Shown here: piece by piece, positions 1 through 11,530 of the stretch
Position numbering within the stretch: position 1 is the stretch's first letter
Layout of the letters: the number at the start of each line of letters is the position of its first letter
DNA from: Datnioides undecimradiatus
Taxonomy: Eukaryota > Chordata > Actinopteri > Lobotiformes > Datnioididae
Direction of reading: 5' to 3'
Length of the DNA: 64,000 nucleotides
Assembly (NCBI GenBank): GCA_008933995.1
Contig: WARS01000013.1
Span: forward strand, 4,084,721 to 4,148,720
Notes under the pieces: generated by a model
The model's database searches: none
Seen by the model: only the letters and a program-made list of their open reading frames with translations
Told to the model about the DNA's origin: nothing
Translations under genes and position numbers: made by a program

Positions 1-1023
1 CATCACCACACACTCATCGGCCAGAGTAGCAGCCCCTGCAGCTGTCTTCACTTTATGCTCATTTTCATAAGTGACAAGGAATGGAAAAATGCTCGAGGAT
101 GATCACATCACGCAAATCATCCTTAGTATGAAGCCCAAGTGAAGTACACCAGTGATTAATATGAGTGATTAACTCCCTGGGAAACTCCATATGCATCTGC
201 CTACCAGACTTCTCTCCAGACCTAAACCTTTAGTGATATGCCTCAGGCACCAACTCATAAGCTTTTAACACTGCAGCTTTTGACTGACACGTAAACCTCG
301 CTCTCGGCTACACTGAGCACAGACTACGTCTCCTGTGCCTCATATGTCAAAATACTCTGCAACAGTTACGTGCACTCAGCATCCTCAGACCAATCTCTAG
401 TCTCAGCTAAAGTGAGAAAAGTGTTTCCAGGTCCCGTTCAAAAAACTATACCAAACACAGATTAATGGACACATCAAAAATACGTTAAGTCCCAATATAA
501 AAAACTGGTCTTGCGCCATGCCACCAACGTTACTCAATCTTAACCTGCACTCTCCTACTTAAAGAGTTTCAGCTTGCATCAATATTGTTTCTTTATGCTG
601 CTCAAAAGTTATCTGAGAACTCATTTCAGCCTTACTAGAGCCAGATAAATCAAACATGTCTAATCCAGTAGAAACAGCACGCACCAACAGATGTTCTATT
701 AAAATATCTTTCACGTTCTCGTACAGCTTCTGATTCACAACATCAATCTTTAAATTTTCAATGATTTTTACTACTTGCTCTGGAAAACATCACCGCAATA
801 GATCTCAAAAAATCCTCAGTGGTATCCATATCTGAAGAAAACAATACTGTTAGCCGTAGTTACCCAAATATGCACAAAAACCCAAACTGCTGCAAAAAGA
901 TTGAGACTGCTGCACACACTAATAGCCGGAGCTCAAACCGCACGTACACAGCCACCACATCACTCCATCATCTCCTAACCAGGGTCTAACCAAACTCCTC
1001 CCTGCTCGTCAGGTGCTACCTTT
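1..1023 (-). mobile_element. LTR-retroelement-like internal region, 5' part, truncated by window edge
   Basis: Read on the minus strand, this stretch follows directly after the LTR-like block at 1024-1342. It begins with a roughly 190-base leader and then carries a broken coding-like segment (559-829). That order (LTR, leader, gag-like start) is what the 5' end of an LTR retrotransposon inserted on the minus strand would give. No protease, reverse transcriptase or integrase can be seen, because the rest would lie to the left of position 1. The assignment to an LTR element is inference and I cannot name the family. Confidence 0.3.
559..829 (-). pseudogene. broken gag-like open reading frame of the retroelement relic
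   Basis: On the minus strand an ATG at 829-827 opens a short frame (MDTTEDFLRS...) that stops after about 23 codons. A shift to another frame continues without a stop for roughly 65 more codons, to a stop at 561-559. The continuing part has ordinary protein-like composition, with no low complexity, which suggests a decayed coding sequence rather than chance. The position, about 200 bases after an LTR-like block, fits a gag-like reading frame. The product family is not recognised. Confidence 0.25.
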
Positions 1024-1342
1024 TGTGGGTAATAACACAGAGGGACATGAAAACCTGGTGAAGCAACCAGTAGTTTGTGACCCCACCTGCAGCCTTGGAC
1101 ATGCCCCTGAGACAACTTTTTCAACCACTTCCTTTACTGCCCAAAGGCATTAACAACCCCACAGAACAAATTAGAGACCCCTTATTCTGCACAGCTGCAT
1201 TACTTTAAAAGTACAAACAGGTTTACAACCAGTAGACTCAGCTGGGCTATGCAAATCTGAACTGGGTCAAACAAAGAACAACAATCAGCACCTACAAAAC
1301 ACTACAGAGAGGCAGGGACGCCCAGGTGAGAAGGTAGTAACA
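1024..1342 (-). repeat. candidate long terminal repeat (about 319 bp)
   Basis: On the minus strand this block begins TGTTACTACC and ends TTATTACCCACA, so it has TGT...ACA termini as LTRs do. It contains a GAATAA-like polyadenylation motif in its middle. The sequence just inside it on the minus strand (AAAGGTAGCACCTGACGAGC) could be a diverged primer binding site but lacks a clean TGG. Only one LTR is in the window, so the pair and the target-site duplication cannot be checked. Confidence 0.3.
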
Positions 1343-4300
1343 AGTTATCAAAACTGTATTTTTTTTATTGAACTGTTGCCTAGCAACAGATACTCGCAGC
1401 AGGAGAGAGTGAAAATGCGAAGCCGAACAAAGAGACTTTTTAAATGGTAGTTTGCATTATTTGACTTTGTGCTTTTCATAGTGGAAAGATATTTTGACAT
1501 TTTAAGTTTCATTTTATATTTACTGAAAACAAGTTCACCAGTAATATTTTTGTAGATTTTGTCCAATGCAAATGTCAGTCTGCATGGCTAAAATGGTTCT
1601 TTTTGTGTTTGAATGCACCATTTATTAGTTGTATATTTATATATTGGGGTTTTTTTTGTTTCTTTTAGCACTAATTTGTATGGGTTTTGTTTGGGTTTTT
1701 CAAAAGTAAAGTAATTAATAGTGTAATTATTTTAAACTAGCTTAAACCCAATTCAATGTTAAGGAGGCCAAAGAACGTATTTGATTATAAGTGATACAAA
1801 TTATGATTCTCATAATGATATCTCATAATCACTATTATGATCAGTATCAGACATTATCTGTGGGATTCATGCACATGTTCTTACATTTACATATGGATAT
1901 GCAGATGTAAGAAAAGCTTCCGTTGAACAGAGTAAAATAGGAAGAATTGAGGGTTTCCCCTGAAGGAAATTTTAAACTTTCCTTATTCTCAGAAGTGGTT
2001 GTAAAACATGTGTTACCACAATGGGGCAGTTAAACTCCTCAGTAAAACTCATACTAATTAAGTTTTGTTAGAGTTAGCGGCTGCTCTGGTTTATCCATCA
2101 CATTAAATTAGTGAGAGGAGAAACTCTGGGATACATAACCCATTTCAAATGAGGAAATAATTTATAAAACCATTATTGAGCTATTAAAGTAAAATTAAAA
2201 AGATATTAGATTTTATTGCAGCTTTTTTGCCGCAGTCATGGAGGGACAGTATCAACATTTATATATAAAGTATATATCTATATCTATACCATATATATAT
2301 GTATACTGGGGAAACTAACTTACTAAAAGGTGCTGTTCTGCAGCTTTCTATATTGTCACATGGTTTTCATCAGCAGTCTTATTGACACTGACATTTACAT
2401 TTCATGTATTCATGTGTTCATGTTTTCTGAACACTTAAAGGACTTCTCATCATATTTGCTTAAACCTGCATCAGCTGATTTCGTGGTTACCTGTAGGCAG
2501 CAGAAAGAAGCTTTAAACCCAACGCTGACATATCATTACTTTTGAAGTTGATATGTTGTACTACTGTTGTACTTAGCTCTTTCTACATTGATGATATCTC
2601 CTGTCTTATATAGTCTATAAAGATTGGACTTATATCATAACACATGATAAAATTTAGTTATTTGCAGTTAAAGGTTTCTTGCCTACCCAAGGGAAATAAT
2701 GTATATTTTGTTGGTGCTTCGATGAACTGGTTTGTGCAATTGTCTGTGCTTACCTTTTATAGTGTTTATCCGATAACCAGAAAAGGTTGCCAAGACATTT
2801 ACCGTGCACCTGTCAGCTATTTTACACCAATGTGCAGACACAGCCCTGTGTGCTCCGAGTTGTACCATTTAGTAAGAGCTGGGGAACAGAGGAAGAAGAC
2901 AGAAAATTATAGAAAGAGGGAAACAAGGAGCTCTGTTTTATCTTAACCCGTTCTCTCTCCTTCTATTATTCCATCTCTCCTGGCCTTCCCTTCCTCTGTA
3001 GGTCTCCTTCGTCTTCGTTCTTATCTAACAACAGGCTGCTCCAGGCTCCCATTACAATTATGTAGTCATCTGGGGATTTGACTTTACAAAAAGGTCCCCT
3101 CATGTACCCATTGTAGCTTCACAGTCAGAAAATAGAAATAGAGAATCTAAATTGGATTTAATGATAGTCGTTGCCTACTAACTACTGCAGTGTGTGTGTC
3201 AGTGTCTCCTCCTCTTCATGTTCAGTCACCCACAGAGGACATAGGAAATAACTCCTGATACTAATGTGCCTAATACCCTGATAGGTCGAAAAAGAAAACT
3301 TCCCCGGAGAAGACGACAGATTTTTTTTTATTATTTATTCATTTATTTTATTTTTTTTTACTGCACTGTAGTCACCAACAGAGTGTCTGTGAGTGTCGAT
3401 GCAGTAAATGGACTGAGGTCATACCGGTAATGGGACAGCAAAGTCAAGTGGAGCCACGCTTAGAGATGGCAGGTTGTCGAGGAGGGGGGGAAAAAAAAAA
3501 AAAGACCCGAGACCGGAGACGTGAGGGCAAAACAAGACGAAGGGAGCAAAGAGAGGAAAGAGAGAGGGAGGTCGGACGAGAGGAAAAGAGAGAAAGAGGA
3601 GACGGTCAGAGAAAACAGAGGGAGGAGGTCTGAAGGAGAAAGGCTGATTGGGATAAAGGATGAAAAGGTCTTTGTATGCAGCAGTTTCAAGGCTCACTTA
3701 TCTTAGAGGTGAACATCTTATGCCTTTTTCCCTGGACAGCTGCAGTCTGACTGTCATATAGTGGTAATGTTGGAGCATATAAGCTTGATTTGTTCAGTGA
3801 ACCAAGACTACAAATGGAAAAAAAGTAAAATCAGAAAAATCCATCATTACCAGGCTTTGGACTGTGTTGTGGAGGCCCATTAGGACAGTCTCTGAACAGC
3901 CTGTAATTTTAGCATAATTTACCCTAAAAGAAGTTCTCCCATGTACACTATACTGCTGCTGCCGTGATTACTCACCAGTGCACCAAATGTGTCTTCATCC
4001 CAAGCTGAAAATAGTCCCGAAAAATGCACTTTACACTGCCTGACTAACATTTGCTAAACACTACACTTTTGAGAAATTATTTATTCTTTTTGGAATCTGT
4101 ATTAAAAGAGGAACTGGTTTTATATACAGAGGTCAGTTCTGTCAACTGAAAAAAAATGCATGATGTCACAGGCTAAATCTAATCTCATGAAGGTTATTAT
4201 TCTCATATTCTCTTAAGGGTTATTCTCATAAAGAGAAATTTAATAATTTCAAAGATGAGGAACATTACCAGTCAGGAAGAGTCCAACTTACTGTAAAGAT

Positions 4301-6109
4301 CTGTTTTAAAGATCTGCAGTTTTGGGGCTTATCCTATACTATGAGCTAAAAGTAGAGATGTTTTGGACTTTGGATGTTTTGCTGCACCGATTTTGACTAT
4401 TTTGACCTGTTACCAATATCCATCTTGTGAGGCCCTGAATTTTATAAAAATGCATTACAAAACGTGTGGAATATCCCTTTTAAATTGTGCCCCTCCGGTA
4501 TCAATGAATGGGCTTGTAGCTGAGTGATGCAGAAAGCAGAGACATAAAGAACTGACAGGGACAAACTAATCAATTGTTGCTTTTGGCTTTTTTTTCTTGC
4601 AGTTTGTGACAAAAAGAAAAAATAGATTGATCAAATTGAATAGACACCAGCCTTACGGGTCAGACACACTGGATCTGTGATGTGGAGTTAGTGGATCCCA
4701 TTCATTTTCTATGGAGAGTAGAAGATCTGGTTGGATGCTGGATATGAAATGTTGAAAGAGGACAAGATAAGACCAAAACTGCCAAACTCACCTTATGTCA
4801 CCCACCAGCCAGAGCTTTCAGTGGTCTGGTGCGTCCAGGTTTGCCTTGGCCAGACTCTGTGTTTCTGCACCATTATCCTTTTATGTCATTTTATGTCATT
4901 ATGTCATTATCCTTACCAAGACCAAGTGATGATAGACTTCACTTGGTTTTAAACTTGTGGCCTAAAACCGAAGACTTGACCTAACCTGAGCAGCTCACAC
5001 CTCATCACTTCAGCGCAAAGGTTCCTCATACAACCTTTTTCTGGGCTCAATGGACCATCAGAGAAGACTCGATGACTACATCAGAGCAGCCAGTTGCAGC
5101 GCTCTTACACTCGCAGTGTCTGAGTTAGTTATTCTTTCATATTTTTTCCTTTCCTTGTGTCAAACAGAGCTTTTGATCAATAAGAAAAGCAGCCGGCACA
5201 TGACAGCACTTTCTCTTTCAAATTCATTCACTCTTTAACCGAAGCTACGTCGAAGGTAGTCAACTGTTGTCTCTTTCCCCCCGGTTTCTCTTCATCTCGC
5301 ACACCGTGCACGTACATACACGATCATTATTATTACATCTCTGTCTCCAGCATTCCTCACACCTTCACAGATATCTACAGTCTGACGGACAAATTTCGGA
5401 AGCCTCCTAACTAATTCCATTACTTTTGATTCGCGTCTGGGAAGCAGATATTGCTCTGCCTCTCTCCTGTTTCTGAAATGAATTTATCGGGGAGAGAAGG
5501 CAGCAGGACAAGGTTAAAGAAATCTCTCACCTTACGTGTCCAGAAGCACTTGAGGCAGCTGTATATTGTATAGTCGTCCTATAGTAATATCCTCTTCATT
5601 TTACGAATTCCCAATACGATTTCTGTCTCATTTCCTATGCCTGTCTCTATCTGTCCCCCACACTCTGCTCAGTTATCTCATCCATCTTTTGAAGGAGTCA
5701 CCACATTTATCTTTTTGCAACCCATCATTGTAGATGGAGACGAGGATGCAAGTGTAAAAACACAGACTTTTCACGAGAGTTGAATAAACATACCTCACCG
5801 TTTATTGAGATCCTCATTAATCTCCACAAAGTGGTCGTTAGTCTTCCGGTCCGCATGATGCGCTTAAAAAATTGCAGCAATTTACAGTAATATCGCGTCA
5901 GTTGAACAAATAAAGGCAGAACAAGTCAAACATTAGCACCAGACAATATACAGACTGATCTTCTAGATCAAAAACATTAAAAAGATAATGAAGAAACAGA
6001 TTAAAAACTCCCAACAACCAAATGAATCACGTTATTGCATTCAAATGGGATTCATCTGCTTTTGTTTTTCACGTTTTAAAGGCAACTATGTTTAATCCGT
6101 TTTTGGGCT
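1343..6109 (+). other. kcnd3: kcnd3 intron, upstream of the first exon in the window
   Basis: No exon can be supported here. In particular I do not find the Kv4 exon that encodes the end of the pore and S6, which must precede the exon at 7057; it therefore lies left of the window and this intron is longer than 7 kb. The stretch is AT-rich, with an (AT)-rich patch near 2260-2300 and a polypurine tract at 3476-3640. The short open frames are chance. Confidence 0.7.
3476..3640 (+). repeat. polypurine tract
   Basis: About 165 bases are almost entirely A and G on the + strand. They start with a G8A13-type run near 3483-3503 and continue as GAGAGG/AAGAGA-rich sequence. Overlapping open frames on both strands here are by-products of the skewed composition. 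No function can be read from it; such tracts can adopt triplex structures. Confidence 0.7.
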
Positions 6110-6740
6110 GTTTTTGGCCAAAAGTATGCAGCCACCTTTCACCATAACTGTTCATCTGTTTCATCTGACAAATGTCAGAAATCAGCTGTTTCTAACATAT
6201 TCAGTTGCCTCAAATATAAGACAGACAAGAGCAGCAAATCACAGCAGTGGAAAATCTAGAAGCAGCGGATATTTCTATATAATGATGTGTATTTTTAGGC
6301 ATATGTATTTTAAACAATCAATCAAAATCACAATGATCTTTGCGACTAACTTGTGATTGATTTGACTAACTGATTGATGAACTAGCTGTTTCAACTTCAT
6401 ATTCTTTACCTTTGGTCTGGGAGTGCTTTTCATGGGTTGGGCTCCACCATTAGGTGACAAACAAGCAAAATCCTGTGAGATTTTTGAAAGAAGTCTGCTT
6501 CCACCTCACTCTACTGTGGCTGCTTCCAAACAAAGTTTATTAGAAATACTTTTGTCCCAGTTTGGCGCAGAACAACTTGAATGGTTTGCACAGAGCCCTG
6601 ACCTCAGCCCCAACCAGCACCTTTTGGAACATGGTGAGACAGGTCTAATCACCAAACATCACTGCTGCTCTTGTGGCTTAAAAAAAAAGGGGCAAAACTC
6701 TGAAGCCAGAATTTTGAAAAGTGTGGAAAGATAAAGAGGA
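6110..6740 (+). mobile_element. degenerate Tc1/mariner-type DNA transposon relic
   Basis: A frame at about 6423-6734 contains LEWFAQSPDLSPNQHLLEHG. This closely resembles the region of Tc1/mariner transposases around their third acidic residue (typically W-P-A-Q-S-P-D-L-N-P-I-E-x-L-W). The flanking DNA, starting near 6110 with a GGCCAAAAGTATG-like motif, resembles a nonautonomous element widespread in teleosts. Stops, a poly-A insertion and a very short frame show that it is dead. The family assignment rests on the motif; the exact element name is not determined. Confidence 0.5.
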
Positions 6741-7056
6741 GTGGATGCTACCGCAGCATATTAATGCCTTTTAGTTTTTAATTGGTATATGGGTGTCCCA
6801 GAAGTCAGCCAGTGAAACCGGTGTGTGTTTGTGAATAAGATAATTCAGACTGAATCAACTCCATAAAGTTCTTATACATAAAGAATAAATCTGAAATTGT
6901 GGGGGTTAAGGCGGCACAGTAGCAGCTGTGAAATTTACTACAGAGCATGGGTGATGAATTGGCAGATTCTCACCATTAAACAAGGCATTAGTCATCTTCT
7001 GCTGCTTCCCACCCACCCTGTCTGATGCTCTGACCTCTTGTTCTTCCCACGCCCAG
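6741..7056 (+). other. kcnd3: end of kcnd3 intron with splice acceptor
   Basis: No gene is seen. The last 30 bases form a polypyrimidine tract (CTTGTTCTTCCCACGCCCAG) ending in the AG at 7055-7056 that precedes the kcnd3 exon. Confidence 0.7.
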
Positions 7057-7158
7057 AAAGCCAGACTGGCCAGGATAAGAATATCCAAGTCCGGCAGCGC
7101 CAACGCCTTCATCCAGAGCAAACGCAACGGACTGCTCAACGAGCTGCTGGAGCTGACG
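7057..7158 (+). CDS. kcnd3: kcnd3 (Kv4.3) internal exon, start of cytoplasmic C-terminal tail
   Basis: The exon is 102 bases and 34 codons, phase 0 at both ends. It lies between an acceptor AG at 7055-7056 and a donor GTGAGA at 7159. It encodes [18 protein letters not shown]..., ending [11 protein letters not shown]. This is the juxtamembrane C-terminal segment that follows S6 in Kv4 channels, and the ending NGLLNE-LELT matches KCND3 rather than KCND1 or KCND2. Kv4.3 forms tetrameric A-type potassium channels at the plasma membrane (transient outward current in heart, somatodendritic A-current in neurons), associating with KChIP and DPP subunits. Here only the tail is present: the T1 domain, voltage sensor and pore are encoded upstream of the window. 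The gene runs left to right, with the next exon 4.3 kb downstream. Confidence 0.93.
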
Positions 7159-10100
7159 GTGAGAAAGACCTCTTACCCTCTGAGCATTAAGGCAGCAAAG
7201 TGGGCGCAGTGATTACCGGGAAGTCTTTTCAAACGTGTTCATTAAAAATGACATGAAATATCAGCAGATTGTAATTCAGTACGAGAGATTAATCATATTG
7301 TTCCTTGTCAAACATCCTGCTCTTAATTATTTCAGTTCAGTGCAACTCAATAGCTTCACATCAGCAGAATACACACACAAACATCTACAGTACAACACGC
7401 ACAAAATGACAAACAATTACTGCCGTAATTAACCAAAGGACAGTTTAGAAGCCATTTAGAGGCTATAAAAGAGCCACAGAAGTTGGGATTCATTACATTC
7501 TTGTTGTTATACAGGGCAGGGGTGATAGCAGAGGAGTTATACCAATAGTCCTCCTTGTAGGCACTATCAGCATAATCACATAAAGTACTTTTCTTAGTTG
7601 TCTTTCTGTCCTAAACCTAATTTAATTAGTGTGATAATTAGATGGTTGGGACATTAAAAGAGGCTGCAGCAAGCTTCAAAACTCCAACTCCAACTCAACA
7701 ACATCCTGTTCCTGCACAGACACAAAAGATGATGACTGCACTTCTGTCTTCCTGTCTTTCATTGTCACCAAACCTGACCTGCTATAACTGATGTGTGCTC
7801 AGTTTGGGTTGGGTTTGGTCTCCTGAAATTATTTTTAGGCTGTAACTCCCAATGACATTAAACAACCTAATGTGTGTGCGCGTCTTCAGACAATCTACTA
7901 ATAACATACAGCATAAAACAAAGCCCTCTGATGTGCAGTGATACCACATACGTTACATGGTAACACAAACTCAGTGCTTAAGCTGACACTAACTGCTCAG
8001 GTGGTGTTGCATATAAAAACACAGAATGACTGTTCGGTTCAGGTCAGCGTTTGTTTCCCTTTCTCTCAGACTGTAGTGGTGTTCCTGCAGCCATGAGCAG
8101 CAATCCACTACTAATTCACTAATTAGCAAGTTAAATCTCATTTGTTTATCGGTAGACACACAGGAATATGTTAAAATGCCATTTTAGCGTTTGTGGTTTT
8201 TACGGTTACATGAGGTTGGCATGAGGCTGTGGGGCAGCTGGTACGTCTCTACCAAAATATAAAACATGTAACTTTTTATAAAATTTGAAATTGATACATA
8301 TCTGTTTGTTAATTCATGACTGATCAACTTTTGGGTCTGAATGCTGAAACTGAACTTCAGTTTTTAAGCCAGGCTAAGCTAACTGCCTCCTGGCTCTAGC
8401 CCTATACGTACTGTAGCCTTTTTAACACACAGTCCTGAGGTATCGATCCTCAATCTAACCCTCAGCGAGAGAGCAAATGAACGTATTGCGGACTTTCTAC
8501 TTTTTAAAAGAAGCATCCAGCGCCATGTTCCCTTCACTTTTTACTCCTCCCTTTTTTTAACTTGTCACCACCATGGAAAAAATGTGTTTGGTAATGCATG
8601 AGCAAATTGCCTATATCCCTTCCACCCAGTCCGTCACTCTCGCCTTCAGTGACACAGTCCCCTCCTTGCAGATGGTTACTAAAATCCATTTGGATCTAAT
8701 TGAGTCCAGTGTGAAAGCTCATGGGTGTCTGGAAGTGGTTAGAATTATCATATAAATGCCATCTGTGAGTGCTGAGCGACCCCCATCCCTCTGCATGTGT
8801 GCGATGAGGCTGCCAGAGTCCTGGCGCATCAAATTACAGTGGTGTCACTGCTGTCAGTCAGTGGCTGCGTGAGTCTAGGGCTGGAGTGAGTGGAGATATA
8901 TGACAAAATGACTGGTTTTCCCGTAGCCTATAGAAGTTCTGCTCTGCTCATCTTTTCAGTTTCCCCTGGAGGCTTTTTAATTTTTTGACGGGCATTTATT
9001 TGTCACCCAGAATAAAAGAAGGGTGATTTATTAATAATCCTGTGAAGGTCTATGATAACTTTGCATAGACAACTTTATCCCTTGGGGTGCAGTTTACTTA
9101 ATTCTCACTTTTCACTTTAAAATGATTTTCTGTTCACTGTGGAATTTTCTTAGCCTGTTCCCAGACCTCCGAAACGCTGCCCACATCACTGAATTTACCA
9201 GTCACGCAAACAGGTTTGTGTGGTGCACATTGACCACGGACGGCAGAGCCAAATTGCTTTTGTAAGCAAGGGGCAAGGGACCGTGTTTCTGTGCCAATAA
9301 TCAGAAAAATGGCAAGAGATGAACTAACAGATGCAGACATCGGTTGTAGGAATGGGTAATAAAGAATACATTGTATCATCACAGATTATCTCATATAATA
9401 TCAAATACATATCCGACAGCATCATGCATTTTCTGGAAAGCTGGCAAAACGGTTGACGTGTGAAATAGACAGAGGGTCAGGTGTTTGAGCTAGGTTTTCA
9501 AATTAATGCAGAACATATTTACAGAGTGGTAATGTTTCTAATCCACCCAGGGACCACAGTGTGACACAGCACTGTCTCACAAAACGTATATCATCTCGCA
9601 GTACATAGCATCATATTACACACCATAATGGATGGCTGTAATTCGGTTTAGAGAGAGAACCGCATTAACTGAGTTAAAATGAATGACTGAAACATCAGCC
9701 TGTCAGTTTTCTGACTGAACTGTGTTCCCAAAACCCCACAACTCATGTTGGACAATATCATGACTTACTGTTTGTAATGAGACAACAGAAATACATCTCC
9801 GTGACTGATATACTTAGGGTTATACTGTTAATGTAATTGTTGGTAATCCTGCAACTTAATGAGCTGGGCAGATTTATGGATGTATGAGAGTTAACGGCAC
9901 ACATTTAAATGTTTTTTTAATTTTAAATATTAAATTCATATGACGCTGATCCTGGACCATGCAGTATTTATCATGACTCTGTTTCAATATCTTTTGTGCT
10001 GTAAACAAAACGTGTTTTATTTATAAAAGGGAAAAACTAAACCATTAACAAGAAATAATAATGGCGTAAGGTGTCCTCCTCAAAAAGCCATATAGAATCA

Positions 10101-11437
10101 AATGTGTCAGATCTGTGACTCACATTTCTCAGCTCTGGGAGAGTTAGAGTGGTCATGAATACAGGAAATGTGATGAAGTACCTTGTTAATCAGGTGTAAT
10201 CAGCTAAAAATAGTGGGTCCTATATTGTAAATAATGTCAGCTAAAGATTAAAATGTGTTTGTCACAACTTCTATCTTCAGTGCTGTCTAAACAACAGATT
10301 TAATCCCCATCGCCCAGCAAAGCAAACTGACTTCCTGCCTTCACTCATCAAGATAATAAGGTGTCTGACACGATCACATTTGCATCAAAATCAGCTTCTC
10401 TCTTTACATGAAAAGTACTTTGAACCTTGACACAGGTCTCCGTGTCCAGCTTTGTGATGTCTTCGATAGGACCCCTTCCACTGGGCAGATCCACGCATTG
10501 AGACATCAGAAGGCGTATGCTCGTGCCCACATTGCTGTATTGTTCATGTGTCTGGAATCTGAATGAGAGTCCTTGGGCTGGATCGCCACCCACCCAAATC
10601 CTCTGAGTAACAATGCGCGCTGTGGGGGGAGAATTAATTTGTTTTCAGTTTTCATGTTTTTTGGCAATTGTGATCACTTTGAGACTAAGCTATATTGGAG
10701 CCCGAGCTTTGAAACCAAGTCCCGCTTGGAGAAAAACCAAAAAAAAAGAAGAGAAAAAAAAAATGGCTCCATAAGTTTCTATTTTTCTCAACTTGTGTTT
10801 TTTTCCTCTTTCTGAAGCTTCATACATCAATAACTGTTCGGCTGCCTGGAACATCACATAACGCCCAGTGGTACCTACTTAGATAGTTAAGAAAGAGAAC
10901 TGGCAAAAAAAAACCAAAAAAAAAAAAACCATGGTTTTAGAATTTATATTTTATTAGTTCAATAAACTGAAGGGCTGGTGGGTGGTGGGAGGGGGTCTTT
11001 TTGCAGCCTGCTCACACAAGGAACCAAACCGAAGGTAATAACACTATTAATGGCTCAAAAAATCCACAATAGAGCAAATTAATTATAGGCAAATCATTTG
11101 CCAAGACTGGGGGTTGAATCCACAGCGAGCAGGAATGTAGTGCATTATGTAACTTCATGGTCAGTAAGTTATTCGAAAGCAAACAGCGGGAGTGGTCGGC
11201 TACCTGCTCATAATGAGAGTGAAATCAACAAGCGTGAACCAGAATAGTTCTGTTTAAGATGGCTGAGCGTCACATCACTCACATTTCATTACTGATGACC
11301 AAAACCGTATCAGAGAGTCGTTTCAGCACCGGGGTCTTTAATGAGCGACGATGATACACCGTCAGTGGGATTTGTCAACATTCATCAGTGTTTTCTGTGT
11401 GTGTGTGTGTCTGTGTGTGTTTGTGTGGCTTATTAAG
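7159..11437 (+). other. kcnd3: kcnd3 intron (4.3 kb)
   Basis: Donor GTGAGA at 7159 and acceptor TATTAAG ending at 11437. No internal exon is supported. It contains a rearranged teleost interspersed repeat (8095-8410), A-rich runs near 10740-10760 and 10905-10930, and a (GT)-rich stretch at 11397-11424 just before the acceptor. That GT-rich stretch takes the place of a normal polypyrimidine tract. Confidence 0.7.
8095..8410 (+). repeat. rearranged copy of a teleost interspersed repeat (family C)
   Basis: Positions 8105-8235 read in + orientation like the distal half of a repeat I know from many teleost genomes (CACTAATTAGCAAGTTAAAT followed by TCATTTGTTTATC). Positions 8330-8405 match the proximal half of the same repeat on the minus strand (minus-strand reading GGAGGCAGTTAGCTTAGCC). 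A colinear fragment of the same family lies at 35610-35745. Family membership is from memory of teleost repeats, without a database search. Confidence 0.45.
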
Positions 11438-11530
11438 GACAAAGACGAGGATGAGCAGAAGCTGACCAAGTCCATCTCTCTGTTAGAGAGCCAACACCAC
11501 CACCTACTGCACTGTCTGGAGAAAACCACT
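11438..11530 (+). CDS. kcnd3: kcnd3 internal exon with dileucine dendritic-targeting motif
   Basis: The exon is 93 bases and 31 codons, phase 0 at both ends, with the acceptor AG at 11436-11437 and the donor GTGGGT at 11531. It encodes DKDEDEQKLTKSISLLESQH and continues HHLLHCLEKTT. The segment SQHHHLLHCLEKTT is nearly invariant in Kv4 channels. It contains the dileucine motif shown in Kv4.2 to direct dendritic targeting, so this exon should govern trafficking of the channel. The first eight residues (DKDEDEQK) are acidic and differ from the human TPEEEHMGK segment, which is the usual place for variation. The acceptor is preceded by a GT-repeat rather than a C/T tract, so splicing strength here may be unusual. 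Confidence 0.93.

Noticed and set aside
3419-3706. Several open frames on both strands
   Set aside because: They are produced by the polypurine/polypyrimidine tract.
11107-11125. GGTTGAATCC resembling a Pol III B box
   Set aside because: No A box or terminator at the right distance.
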